Positions 26,269 to 35,585 of a DNA stretch of 64,000 bases are shown one piece after another. The stretch's first letter is position 1. Every line of letters begins with the position of its first letter. The translations under genes were made by a program, and so were the position numbers. The DNA is from JBKECP01 sp047974765 (GTDB taxonomy: Bacteria > Pseudomonadota > Gammaproteobacteria > Pseudomonadales > Halieaceae): positions 1 through 64,000 of the forward strand of contig JBKECP010000001.1 of the NCBI GenBank assembly GCA_047974765.1, given 5' to 3'. The notes under the pieces are model-generated. The model saw only the letters and a list, made by a program, of their open reading frames with translations, was not told where the DNA came from and made no database searches.

Positions 26269-27432
26269 ATGTCCGTTAAAACTGAAGTGCCGCTAGTTGT
26301 ACATATTATTTATGCCCTGGGTACGGGGGGGCTGGAAAATGGTCTTGTGCATGTCATTAATGGCACACCACCGCAACGCTATCGCCATGCCATTATTTGT
26401 CTGACCACGGCGGAAGTTTTTGCCAATCGTATCAATCAGCCGGGCGTTGATGTATATGAACTTGGCATGGAGCCGGGCAACAAGCTGCGAACGTACTATA
26501 AACTGTTCAAACTACTCCGCAGATTAAAACCCGCAGTTGTTCACAGTCGTAATCTGGCCGCCTTGGAAGCACAGCTGGTAACATCTTTGATACCTAAAAT
26601 ACGCCGTATTCATGGGGAGCATGGTCGTGACATTTCTGACCTGGATGGCAGCAACTGGAAGTATCGCAACTTTCGAAAAGTGATGCGCTATCTGATTCAT
26701 CACTATATTGCCGTCAGTGCCGACCTGGAAGACTGGCTTGAAAAATCCATTGGTGTTTCATCTGCCCGACTCAGCCAAATTTATAACGGTGTGGATATTG
26801 AGCGTTTTACTCCCGCACAGAAGGGTGTATCGCGCAGACATGTTTTGCCTTCAAATCTGATGCTGACTGGAGAAGACGTTGTAGTATTGGGTGCCGTTGG
26901 CCGGTTGGCGGAGGTTAAAAACCAGGTGTCTATCATAGATGCTGCCCTGAAGCTGATTGAATGCAGGCCCGAGCTGAAACAGCGGCTGAGGATTGTGATT
27001 GTTGGTGAAGGTGTGATGCGCCAGCTAATTAGTGATACTGCTCGAGCTGGTGCTATTGAATCCATGGTCTGGTTGCCTGGCGACAGAAATGATATTCCTG
27101 ATTTATTGCGTAGTTTTGATATTTTTTTGCTGCCTTCACTGGGTGAAGGTATTTCCAATACTCTATTAGAGGCGATGTCGACAGGCTTGCCGGCTATTGC
27201 CTCTCGTGTGGGAGGAACACCCGAGTTGCTGACACCAGGGCAAACGGGTGAGCTGCATAATTCAGGTGATATCGAAGCAATGGCTGAATTGTTTGCTGAT
27301 GCTGTTGATCGGCGGCTACATTGGCAGATGATGGGGGAAAATTCACGGGCTTTTGTTGAAAGCCGTTTTTCATGGCCAAAAACAGTAGATAAATATCTGG
27401 CAGTTTATGATGTTGTTCTTGCTGGTCGATAG
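26269..27432 (+). CDS. XrtA-system glycosyltransferase (TIGR03088-like)
   Basis: GT4-type enzyme of 387 residues: VVHIIYALGTGGLENGLVHV with the acceptor-side glycine loop at the N-terminus, VHSRNLAALEAQL, IYNGVDIERFTP, then LPSLGEGISNTLLEAMSTGLP with the EX7E-type nucleotide-sugar site. It lies two bases after the exosortase gene. A 109-base gap follows, so the next gene may have its own promoter or leader. Confidence 0.88.
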   Translation: MSVKTEVPLVVHIIYALGTGGLENGLVHVINGTPPQRYRHAIICLTTAEVFANRINQPGVDVYELGMEPGNKLRTYYKLFKLLRRLKPAVVHSRNLAALEAQLVTSLIPKIRRIHGEHGRDISDLDGSNWKYRNFRKVMRYLIHHYIAVSADLEDWLEKSIGVSSARLSQIYNGVDIERFTPAQKGVSRRHVLPSNLMLTGEDVVVLGAVGRLAEVKNQVSIIDAALKLIECRPELKQRLRIVIVGEGVMRQLISDTARAGAIESMVWLPGDRNDIPDLLRSFDIFLLPSLGEGISNTLLEAMSTGLPAIASRVGGTPELLTPGQTGELHNSGDIEAMAELFADAVDRRLHWQMMGENSRAFVESRFSWPKTVDKYLAVYDVVLAGR

Positions 27433-27541
27433 ATGGTTTAACACTGTAAAAGTGGCAGCAGAGCGTTGATAAGATTAAATCGGATTTGCAAATATATTTT
27501 GTAAATTGAAAATTATATTTTGGTACGGGATCGACGGAACG

Positions 27542-29443
27542 ATGTGTGGAATAGCGGGAATATTTGATCTGCGGGGACACTCACCGGTGGCTGAGGGTTT
27601 ACTGGCTTCCATGAATAAAGTGCAGACACATCGTGGCCCTGATGAGGATGGTTTTTTTTATGAGCCGGGTATCGGTCTGGCCCACCGACGTTTATCTATC
27701 ATTGATTTATCCAGTGGACAGCAACCGATGGTTAGTGCCGACGGCAATGTCTGTGTGGTTTACAATGGTGAAATATATAACTTTGGCGAATTGGCCAATG
27801 AACTAAAAAAACTCGGTTACAGTTTTCGTACCCACTGTGATACAGAGGTTGTTCTTTATGCCTGGCAGGCGTGGGGAGAAGCTTGTGTCGATCACTTTCG
27901 CGGTATGTTTGCTTTTGCAATTTATGATCGCTCAGCACAAAGTCTCTTTCTTGCGCGAGATCGTTTTGGTATCAAACCACTGTTTTACAGCGAACTTGCT
28001 GATGGTCGCTTTATTTTTGGTTCTGAACTGAAAGTGCTGAAGGCTCATCCCGAGCTGAATCGGAATCTGGATGTACGGTCGGTTGAGGATTATTTTGCCC
28101 TGGGCTATATCCCTGAACCAAAGACAATTTATCGCGGTACTCACAAACTTTCCCCTGGGCATAGCCTGCTGTTAAAACGAGGTTCACCTGTCCCTGCACA
28201 AAAGCAATACTGGGATATACCGTTTAAAACAGTTGTTGGTGGTAGCGAAGGTGAGCTTCGTGAAGAGTTGCTGCGACTGATGCGCGAGGCCGTTGATATT
28301 CGTCTTGTATCCGAAGTGCCCCTTGGCGCTTTTCTGTCAGGTGGCGTTGATTCCAGTGCAGTTGTTGCGATGATGGCTCAGCTACAGTCTGATCCGGTTA
28401 ATACCTGCGCTATTGGTTTTGATGTTGGCCAGTTTGATGAAACAGATTACGCGCGCCAGGTGGCTGAACGCTATCATACCAATCATGTTGAGCGCCGGGT
28501 TGGCAGTGATGACTTTTCTTTGCTTGACGAACTGGGTCGGCTTTATGATGAACCCTATGCTGATAGCTCGGCGCTACCTACCTGGCGTGTATGCCAGCTG
28601 GCTCGTGAACGTGTAACGGTTGCTTTGTCAGGTGATGGTGGTGATGAAAATTTTGCCGGCTATCGTCGTTATCGCTGGCATATGAATGAGGAACAGTTAC
28701 GTGGTCGTTTACCTTTCGGGCTGCGACGCCCGGTTTTTGGGCCGCTGGGCCGCCTTTACCCCAAGATGGATTGGGCACCACGTTTTTTGCGTGCAAAAAC
28801 GACATTTGAGTCTCTTGCCAGAGATTCTGTTGGCGCTTATTTGCATTCGGTTTCATTGACATCCAGCCGTCAACGACAGGCTCTGTTCAGCCAGTCTTTC
28901 AAACGTGAGTTACAAGGCTATTCGGTCAGTTCGGTTTTTGAACACCATGCCACACGCTGCCCAAGTGATGACCCATTGTCATTAATTCAATACCTGGATA
29001 TGAAAACTTACCTTGTTGGCGATATTCTGACCAAGGTGGATCGGGCCAGTATGGCTCACTCACTTGAGGTCAGAGTGCCGTTACTGGATCACAAACTGGC
29101 TGAATGGGTATCTGGCCTGCCTTCTGGTCTGAAGCTCAAGGGGCAGGAAGGTAAATATATTCTGAAAACCTCGTTAGAGCAGCATCTGCCAAGGGATATT
29201 CTTTATCGTCCGAAGATGGGTTTTGGCGTTCCTCTGGGCAACTGGTTTCGTGGACCATTGCGACAGCGGCTGCGGGAGTCCCTGCTTGAAGGTGGTCTGG
29301 CTGATACAGGCCTGTTTGATCCAAAAGTGCTGCGAAAAATGATTGATGATCATCAATCAGGCCGTCGTGAATACAGTGCGCCACTGTGGTCGCTGCTGAT
29401 GTTTCAGGCGGCAACCCGGGATGATGATCTGGGAATCTGGTAA
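27542..29443 (+). CDS. XrtA-system amidotransferase (asparagine-synthetase-like)
   Basis: 634 residues. The start at 27542 exposes the catalytic Cys2 (MCGIAGIFDLRG) of a class II glutaminase domain. RRLSIIDLSSGQQPM and YNGEIYNF follow as in AsnB. The synthetase domain has PP-loop SGGVDSS (266-272) and SGDGGDENFAGYRRY. It matches TIGR03108. It probably amidates a carboxyl group, for instance on the hexuronic acid made by the TviB-like enzyme; that substrate is inference. The next gene overlaps its stop by one base. Confidence 0.9.
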   Translation: MCGIAGIFDLRGHSPVAEGLLASMNKVQTHRGPDEDGFFYEPGIGLAHRRLSIIDLSSGQQPMVSADGNVCVVYNGEIYNFGELANELKKLGYSFRTHCDTEVVLYAWQAWGEACVDHFRGMFAFAIYDRSAQSLFLARDRFGIKPLFYSELADGRFIFGSELKVLKAHPELNRNLDVRSVEDYFALGYIPEPKTIYRGTHKLSPGHSLLLKRGSPVPAQKQYWDIPFKTVVGGSEGELREELLRLMREAVDIRLVSEVPLGAFLSGGVDSSAVVAMMAQLQSDPVNTCAIGFDVGQFDETDYARQVAERYHTNHVERRVGSDDFSLLDELGRLYDEPYADSSALPTWRVCQLARERVTVALSGDGGDENFAGYRRYRWHMNEEQLRGRLPFGLRRPVFGPLGRLYPKMDWAPRFLRAKTTFESLARDSVGAYLHSVSLTSSRQRQALFSQSFKRELQGYSVSSVFEHHATRCPSDDPLSLIQYLDMKTYLVGDILTKVDRASMAHSLEVRVPLLDHKLAEWVSGLPSGLKLKGQEGKYILKTSLEQHLPRDILYRPKMGFGVPLGNWFRGPLRQRLRESLLEGGLADTGLFDPKVLRKMIDDHQSGRREYSAPLWSLLMFQAATRDDDLGIW

Positions 29444-30651
29444 TGAAAAATCCTCATATTCTGCATATTCTCGATCACTCCATTCCAATGCATAGTGGTT
29501 ATACCTTCCGCACCCGCGCTATTTTGAATGCTCAGCGTGAGCGGGGCTGGACAACCTCTCATGTGACGGGCAGTAAACATACGGCCGATGGTCCACTGGA
29601 AGAGCTGGTTGATGATCTGCTGTTTTACCGCACGCCACGGGAAAATTTGCTGGCTGATCGTATTCCGGTCATCAATCAATGGCGTGTTGTACAGACGTTG
29701 GGGCGACGTCTTGAAAGTGTACTGGAGCAAAAGTCGCCAGATATTTTGCATGCCCATTCACCAGCGCTCAATGGTCTGGCGGCGCTGCGTGTTGCCCGTC
29801 GTCATGGTCTGCCACTGGTTTATGAGTGTCGTGCTTTTTGGGAAGATGCGGCGGTTGATCACGGTACCAGTGTTGAAGGTGGGTTAAGGTATCGTTTGAC
29901 CCGTGCATTGGAAACTCATGTCTTTCGTGAGGCTGATGCTGTTACGACGATTTGCGAAGGGCTTAAATCCGATATTGTTGCCAGAGGTATCGATGAAAAT
30001 AAAATTACTGTAATACCGAATGCGGTTGATGCAGACAGCTTCATTTTTCAGCGACCTCGTGACGAGATTCTGGCAGCAAAACTGAACCTTGATGAACGTC
30101 CGGTAATCGGTTTTATCGGCTCATTTTATGCCTATGAGGGCTTGCCACTGCTATTGGACGCCATTGCTTTGATGCGAAAGCAACTGCCAGATATTGCTTT
30201 GCTGTTGGTAGGTGGTGGCCCTCAGGAAATACAGCTACAGCAACAAATAATGGCACTTGGCCTGGAAAAGCATGTTATTTATACCGGCCGGGTGCCGCAT
30301 CAGGACGTGCAATCCTACTACAGTCTGGTGGATGTTTTTGCTTATCCGCGATTATCAATGCGACTGACAGATCTGGTTACACCGCTTAAGCCTCTGGAAG
30401 CGATGGCACAGGGTAAACTGGTTGTAGCCTCGGATGTGGGTGGTCACCGTGAACTGATACGCGATGGGGAAAATGGCTTTTTATTTGCAGCGGGTTCTGC
30501 CCAGGCACTGGTAGAAAGCCTGCTTAAGGTATTGACTGACAGAGCACGCTGGTCTGAAGTTCAGTCTGCAGGACGGCGTTATGTTGAAGAGGAACGTAAC
30601 TGGCGCAATAGTGTCAGTCGCTATGAAGCACTTTACGGAAGACTGCTGTGA
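29443..30651 (+). CDS. XrtA-system glycosyltransferase (TIGR04063-like)
   Basis: GT4 enzyme: ILHILDHSIPMHSGYTFRTR at the N-terminus is the branch signature, then YECRAFWEDAAVDHGT, VIPNAVDADSF, FIGSFYAYEGLPLLL, and the sugar-nucleotide site TPLKPLEAMAQGKLVVASDV. Overlaps the genes on both sides (one and four bases). Confidence 0.88.
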   Translation: MKNPHILHILDHSIPMHSGYTFRTRAILNAQRERGWTTSHVTGSKHTADGPLEELVDDLLFYRTPRENLLADRIPVINQWRVVQTLGRRLESVLEQKSPDILHAHSPALNGLAALRVARRHGLPLVYECRAFWEDAAVDHGTSVEGGLRYRLTRALETHVFREADAVTTICEGLKSDIVARGIDENKITVIPNAVDADSFIFQRPRDEILAAKLNLDERPVIGFIGSFYAYEGLPLLLDAIALMRKQLPDIALLLVGGGPQEIQLQQQIMALGLEKHVIYTGRVPHQDVQSYYSLVDVFAYPRLSMRLTDLVTPLKPLEAMAQGKLVVASDVGGHRELIRDGENGFLFAAGSAQALVESLLKVLTDRARWSEVQSAGRRYVEEERNWRNSVSRYEALYGRLL

Positions 30652-31766
30652 AACTTGGCCTGATTGGTCCGGTGCCTCCGCCCAATGGCGGTATGGCTAT
30701 GCAGACTCAGCAGTTGCAGCGCCTGCTTGGTGAAGAGGGCGTTGATGTTGAGCTGTTGCCGACCAACCCTCCTTATCAACCTCAATGGGTGGCAAAGCTA
30801 AAGGGTTTGCGAGCCCTGTTTCGTATATTGCCTTATCTGCTTTCAGTTTGGCGGCTTGCTGGGCGGGTGGATGTAGTCCACTTGATGGCTAATTCAGGTT
30901 GGTCCTGGCAGTTGTTTTGTGCGCCAGTGATCTGGTTGTGTAGTTTTCGTAAAACACCGGTAATTGTGAACTATCGCGGTGGCAATGCCGGAGATTATCT
31001 GGCTCAATCTTCCCGCAGAATATTGCCGAGTCTGCGTCGAGCCACGGCATTGGTTGTTCCCTCGGGTTTTTTACAGGCTGTTTTTTCCCGTTATGGTATT
31101 AAGAGCAATATTGTTCCCAATATTGTTGACCGCTCTTTGTTTTATCCGGGTAGCTACACCCGGTTGGAATCCTGCCGACTATCTGGTGAAGGTGATAGCA
31201 ATCAGGCAAAACAAAAAACTGTTTTCCTGGTTATTACCCGCAATCTGGAAGAAATCTATGGACTTGATATTGCTGTTCGTGCATTGGCCATGTTGCATGA
31301 GCAGGGCTTACAGGCGCAGCTGACGATTGCAGGCAGCGGCCCATGCCTGACAAATCTGCAACAACTGGCTGATGAGCTGGGTGTAAGGTCATATATTGAT
31401 TTTGCCGGTCGACTGGACCGAACGGGTGTCGTTGCGCTTTATCAGCAGGCAGACGTTATGCTCAATCCGGCGCGGGTCGATAATATGCCCAATTCCCTGC
31501 TTGAAGCTATGGCCTGTGGTTTGCCCATTGTCTCAACCAGGGTGGGTGGGGTGCCTTATATTATTGAAGATGGCCGCAATGGTTTGCTGGTACCCATTGA
31601 TGGCTGGCAACAGATGGCACAAGCTGTATTAAAACTTGTCAATGATCCAACGCTGGCTGATGCACTGGCTGATGCAGGGTTGCAACAATGTCAAAGCTAT
31701 GAATGGCCGTTAGTGCGAGAACAATGGTTTGAACTTTACCGCCGGTACGGGAGTGTGCAGCAATGA
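30648..31766 (+). CDS. glycosyltransferase family 4 protein
   Basis: Starts with GTG at 30648 (GTGA overlap with the previous stop). MKLGLIGPVPPPNGGMAMQT is the N-terminal acceptor loop; NYRGGNAGDYL, VPNIVDRSLFYP, AGSGPCLTNLQQLADELG and NMPNSLLEAMACGLPIVSTR complete a GT4 fold of 372 residues. Specificity is unknown. The four GT4-type enzymes plus the initiating transferase at 49063 would suit a repeating unit of about four to five sugars, a loose estimate. Confidence 0.85.
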   Translation: MKLGLIGPVPPPNGGMAMQTQQLQRLLGEEGVDVELLPTNPPYQPQWVAKLKGLRALFRILPYLLSVWRLAGRVDVVHLMANSGWSWQLFCAPVIWLCSFRKTPVIVNYRGGNAGDYLAQSSRRILPSLRRATALVVPSGFLQAVFSRYGIKSNIVPNIVDRSLFYPGSYTRLESCRLSGEGDSNQAKQKTVFLVITRNLEEIYGLDIAVRALAMLHEQGLQAQLTIAGSGPCLTNLQQLADELGVRSYIDFAGRLDRTGVVALYQQADVMLNPARVDNMPNSLLEAMACGLPIVSTRVGGVPYIIEDGRNGLLVPIDGWQQMAQAVLKLVNDPTLADALADAGLQQCQSYEWPLVREQWFELYRRYGSVQQ

Positions 31767-33121
31767 GTTTTTATACCCGTTTTGTATCTTCCTGTATATT
31801 CCCATTGCACGAAGCGCTAAAAAAACATACTACAGTGGCCGTCCGGCAGAAAATGGAGCGGGACCAATGGCTGCCAATGGCTCAAATTGAGCACCAGCAA
31901 GGCGAGCGTCTGCGTTATTTTTTACAGGATATTAACGAGTACGTTCCTTACTACCGCAAAATGTTCGAGGCTGCCGGTTTTGATCCGAAATGTGTTCAAA
32001 ATAAAGCTGATCTGGCTGTATTGCCCTTGCTGGATAAAAGCCTGATCCGTGAACATTTTGATCAACTCAAAGCAACTAACGCCAATTCATTGCAGCGTTT
32101 TAATACCGGGGGTTCCAGCGGTGAGCCACTTATTTTTCTGTTGGGTTCAGAGCGAGTCAGTCATGATGTTGCTGCCAAATGGCGGGCAACCCGCTGGTGG
32201 GATGTAGATATCGGTGATCCTGAGTTGGTTATTTGGGGCTCGCCCATTGAACTCGGTGCCCAGGATAGGGTTCGTTTGCTGCGCGACCGCTTACTGCGAA
32301 CGGAATTGTTATCAGCTTTTGATTTGTCAGATGAAAAAATTGATAAACATTTGCAGGTAATTCGGCAACGCAGGCCTGCCATGTTGTTTGGTTATCCTTC
32401 TGCTATCGGTGTGCTGGCTGAGTCGGCACTCAAGAAGGGGCTGAATATGGACGACCTTGGTATCCGGGTTGTGTTTGTTACTTCTGAACGCCTCTATGAT
32501 TATCAGCGTGAGGTAATTGAGCGCTGCTTTGGTTGCCCGGTTGCCAATGGTTATGGTGGCCGGGATGCTGGTTTTATTGCCCACCAGTGCCCGCAGGGAC
32601 AATTGCATATTACAGCTGACGATATTGTGCTTGAGATTGTTGATCCTGAAGGACGGATGTTACCAGCAGGTGAGCAGGGTGAAATTGTTGTAACACATAT
32701 GGCGACGCGTGATTTTCCCTTTGTGCGCTATCGAACGGGTGATATTGGTGTGCTCTCTCCTGATGCTTGTAGCTGTGGTCGTGGCCTGCCGGTATTGGCC
32801 TCTGTAGAGGGGCGATCAACAGATTTTGTTGTTGCTGAAAATGGTGCGCTGGTTCATGGACTGGCTCTGATTTATATTCTTCGGGATATGCCTGAAGTCG
32901 ATCGCTTTAAAATTATTCAGGAAAGTCTGCAAAAAACTGTTGTGCAACTTGTTCCCAATACCGGTTTTGATGAGCGTTGCCGGGAACAGGTAGCGACAGC
33001 TTTTCGCCAGCGTTTGGGTGCAGGTGTAGATGTTACTATCGAAGAGGTTGACGATATTGCCGCTGAAGCCTCAGGAAAATTCCGCTACGTTATCAGCCGG
33101 GTTGAAAGGCCAGGAGCCTAG
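31763..33121 (+). CDS. CapK/phenylacetate-CoA-ligase-like AMP-forming protein
   Basis: 452 residues of the PaaK/CapK branch of the ANL superfamily. It has INEYVPYYRKMFEAAGFD, the phosphate loop NTGGSSGEPLIF near residue 115, YGGRDAGFIAHQC, and RYRTGDIG with the adenylate-binding Asp. CapK-like proteins occur in many capsule loci and are presumed to activate a carboxylate for transfer to sugar. With the acyl ligase at 47352 and the ACP at 40584, this locus has two adenylating enzymes. Confidence 0.85.
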   Translation: MSFYTRFVSSCIFPLHEALKKHTTVAVRQKMERDQWLPMAQIEHQQGERLRYFLQDINEYVPYYRKMFEAAGFDPKCVQNKADLAVLPLLDKSLIREHFDQLKATNANSLQRFNTGGSSGEPLIFLLGSERVSHDVAAKWRATRWWDVDIGDPELVIWGSPIELGAQDRVRLLRDRLLRTELLSAFDLSDEKIDKHLQVIRQRRPAMLFGYPSAIGVLAESALKKGLNMDDLGIRVVFVTSERLYDYQREVIERCFGCPVANGYGGRDAGFIAHQCPQGQLHITADDIVLEIVDPEGRMLPAGEQGEIVVTHMATRDFPFVRYRTGDIGVLSPDACSCGRGLPVLASVEGRSTDFVVAENGALVHGLALIYILRDMPEVDRFKIIQESLQKTVVQLVPNTGFDERCREQVATAFRQRLGAGVDVTIEEVDDIAAEASGKFRYVISRVERPGA

Positions 33122-33126
33122 TTAAT

Positions 33127-34407
33127 ATGGGACTGCGCGACATTATTATAACCGCGATGGTTTTTGCAACCTTGCCGCTTATTGTATGGCGACCTTATAT
33201 CGGTATTTTGTCCTGGTCATGGCTCAGTTATATGAATCCGCACCGTCTGACCTATGGCTTTGCCTATGACCTGCCTTTTGCTCAAATAGTGGCAGTTACA
33301 TTGCTGGTTTCAATGCTGTTTTCTTCCGAAAAAAAGCGCTTTCCGATTAATTCGATTACGCTTGGCTGGTTGATGTTTATTTTATGGATATGCATAACAA
33401 CGGCTTTTGCAGTTTATCCTGATTCGGCAATGATACAGTTCAATAAGGTTATAAAAATACAGATTGTTGCACTATTAACGCTGGTTCTGATTAATAATCG
33501 GGAGCGCCTGAACCAGCTGATTATTGTCATTGTGGCGTCAATTGGCTTTTATAGTGTTAAAGGTGGCATATTTACATTAATGACGGCGGGAGCTTTTCGT
33601 GTATGGGGGCCGCCAGATAGTTTTATTGAGGAAAACAACTCGCTTGCTGTGGCTGTGTTAATGATTGTTCCTCTGATGGCTTATCTTTATCAATTGTATA
33701 AATCCAGACGCTGGGTCCGCTGGCTGATTAGTGCCTCCATTGTGCTTAGTCTGGCCTCGGTGCTTGGCTCTCAATCGAGGGGTGCCCTGGTGTCAATTAT
33801 TGCCGTAACCGGTTTTTTCTGGCTTAAATCCAAATCCAAGCTATTTACTGCGCCGCTCATTCTGATTGCTGCTATTGGCTTGTATAGTTTTATGCCTGAC
33901 AGCTGGCATGGAAGGATGTCGACTATTGAAAATTATGAAGAAGATACGTCGGCTATGCAGCGTATCAACTCCTGGGAATTTTCTATCAATGTAGCCAATG
34001 CTTCGCCTATTGGCGCTGGTTTTTCCTGCTGGACTGCATCGATGTTTGCACGCTATGCGCCCAGGCCAGAATGGGTTTACGTTGCGCACAGTATTTATTT
34101 TGCTCCGTTGGCAGAGCATGGCTGGCCTGGGCTGTTTATGTTTTTATTGGTAATTTTTTTATGCTGGCGAAAACTGTCACAATTGGTGGCCAATCGAGAT
34201 GGCTTGGTAAGTGATAGTGATGTATTACTGGCAAAAATGCTGCAAGTCAGCTTTGTGGCCTACATGTCTGGCGGTGCCTTCCTCAGCCTTACTTACTTTG
34301 ATCTGCCCTGGCATATGGTGGCAATGACGGTCATTTTGTTTGCACTACAGCAAAAAACCAGGCACCCGAACCCGGTGCCTGTTAAAAGGCGCCCTGGTTT
34401 TGGCTGA
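33127..34407 (+). CDS. O-antigen ligase/polymerase-like membrane protein, XrtA type
   Basis: 426 residues with about ten hydrophobic helices and the O-antigen ligase core: GLRDIIITAMVFATLPLIVWRP at the N-terminus, SQSRGALVSIIAVTGFFW in the middle, and a large periplasmic loop with the conserved YVAHSIYFAPLAEHGWPG His region. It resembles TIGR03097. It is the best candidate polymerase in the window; alternatively it ligates glycan to protein. It ends the plus-strand run. Confidence 0.85.
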   Translation: MGLRDIIITAMVFATLPLIVWRPYIGILSWSWLSYMNPHRLTYGFAYDLPFAQIVAVTLLVSMLFSSEKKRFPINSITLGWLMFILWICITTAFAVYPDSAMIQFNKVIKIQIVALLTLVLINNRERLNQLIIVIVASIGFYSVKGGIFTLMTAGAFRVWGPPDSFIEENNSLAVAVLMIVPLMAYLYQLYKSRRWVRWLISASIVLSLASVLGSQSRGALVSIIAVTGFFWLKSKSKLFTAPLILIAAIGLYSFMPDSWHGRMSTIENYEEDTSAMQRINSWEFSINVANASPIGAGFSCWTASMFARYAPRPEWVYVAHSIYFAPLAEHGWPGLFMFLLVIFLCWRKLSQLVANRDGLVSDSDVLLAKMLQVSFVAYMSGGAFLSLTYFDLPWHMVAMTVILFALQQKTRHPNPVPVKRRPGFG

Positions 34408-34547
34408 AGCCGCATGTATAAACACAACAACGCAGATTGTCGGGTTAATAGCGGTACACAGATTTGCCACCGTCGATAAAGTCGATCACAAGCGCTGTAA
34501 AACCACGGAGGTTCGCAAAATTTCGCCGGATTGACAGGGCGACAGTC

Positions 34548-34570
34548 AAGATACTCAGGATGAGTATCTT
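34548..34570. terminator. hairpin between convergent genes
   Basis: A perfect 9-bp stem (AAGATACTC 34548-34556, GAGTATCTT 34562-34570) with loop AGGAT lies between the convergent ligase-like gene and the deacetylase gene. It has no long T-run. The 190-base gap around it holds no supported gene. Confidence 0.6.
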
Positions 34571-34598
34571 AACTGCCAGATGGATAGCATTTTAAAAT

Positions 34599-35585
34599 TC
34601 AGTGACGATTACGATAATTGAGCAGCAAGCGGCCAAGAAAGCGTGCAGGTGTTTTATCCCAGGGAGTGAATCGTGGCATAAGAAAACGATTACATGAACG
34701 GGTAACTATACCTTTATGTGTGGTTACTGCCGCTTTGTAACCCGTTTCTTTAAGCATTTCGATATGTTTATCCGAAAAGTCTTTCTCCATTACCCCATTG
34801 GGGTAGGCGAACAGGTCAATGTCACAACCCAGCAGCTGTTGCAGGCAGCGGCGTGATTCACTAATTTCCCAGAGTGCTTCCTCGTCACTGATAGATTGTA
34901 AAATAGGATGATTGACTGTATGAGCACCAATGCTGATAAGGCTTTTATCCAGCTGCTTGAGCTGACTTTCTGTCATCATGGGGTTATCAGTAATGGCTTC
35001 GCTGGTGGCAAGCAGTGTATCAACAGCTGCTTGTCGCTCCTGCATTGGCAGGTGTTTGACGGCCAGCAGGATTTCATTAACTGATTGGCGGCGGGAGAGA
35101 ATATTATCTTTGAGCTGAAAAGGTATGCCATTAATTGCGTAGCTACCACTGTTGGCATTGCGTACAAAATTAATAAGTGCATCGTTCCACATCTGCCCGC
35201 CATGCCGAAATGCGGTTGCTACAAATATAGTGGCTGCTATGGCGTAGTCTTTGAGAACGGGGTAGGCAACGTCTGCGTTGTCAGCATAGCCGTCATCAAA
35301 GGTCACACAGACAGCTCGTGGTGGTAAGTCACCTTTGGACTGACGCTCGATAGCTTCATGCAGTGGCAGTGGTGTCATGGTTTCTGCCAGCAGTTGCATC
35401 TGCCAGCGAAATTCATCCTGGCTTGGAATGGACGGGCACAGAGGATCCGCCTTTGGTAGTACACGGTGATAATTGAGTATGGCAAAGTGCTGATGTGAGC
35501 TGCCAGCGCCACACAATTTACCCAGCACGGGGGACAGCGCCCGGTGTGGCCAGTACCTGCCATGCCTTGCGCTGCTATTGCTCAT
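34599..35585 (-). CDS. polysaccharide deacetylase (NodB family)
   Basis: 328 residues. HFAILNYHRVLPKADPLCPS precedes the NodB core: catalytic Asp pair in VTFDDGYADNADV, metal His in IGAHTVNHPIL and LFAYPNGV. It is a different subfamily from the DUF3473 enzyme at 21581, so the locus carries two deacetylases. It overlaps the asparagine-synthetase-like gene upstream by 11 bases and is probably cotranscribed with it, opposite to the main operon. Confidence 0.85.
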   Translation of the reverse strand: MSNSSARHGRYWPHRALSPVLGKLCGAGSSHQHFAILNYHRVLPKADPLCPSIPSQDEFRWQMQLLAETMTPLPLHEAIERQSKGDLPPRAVCVTFDDGYADNADVAYPVLKDYAIAATIFVATAFRHGGQMWNDALINFVRNANSGSYAINGIPFQLKDNILSRRQSVNEILLAVKHLPMQERQAAVDTLLATSEAITDNPMMTESQLKQLDKSLISIGAHTVNHPILQSISDEEALWEISESRRCLQQLLGCDIDLFAYPNGVMEKDFSDKHIEMLKETGYKAAVTTHKGIVTRSCNRFLMPRFTPWDKTPARFLGRLLLNYRNRH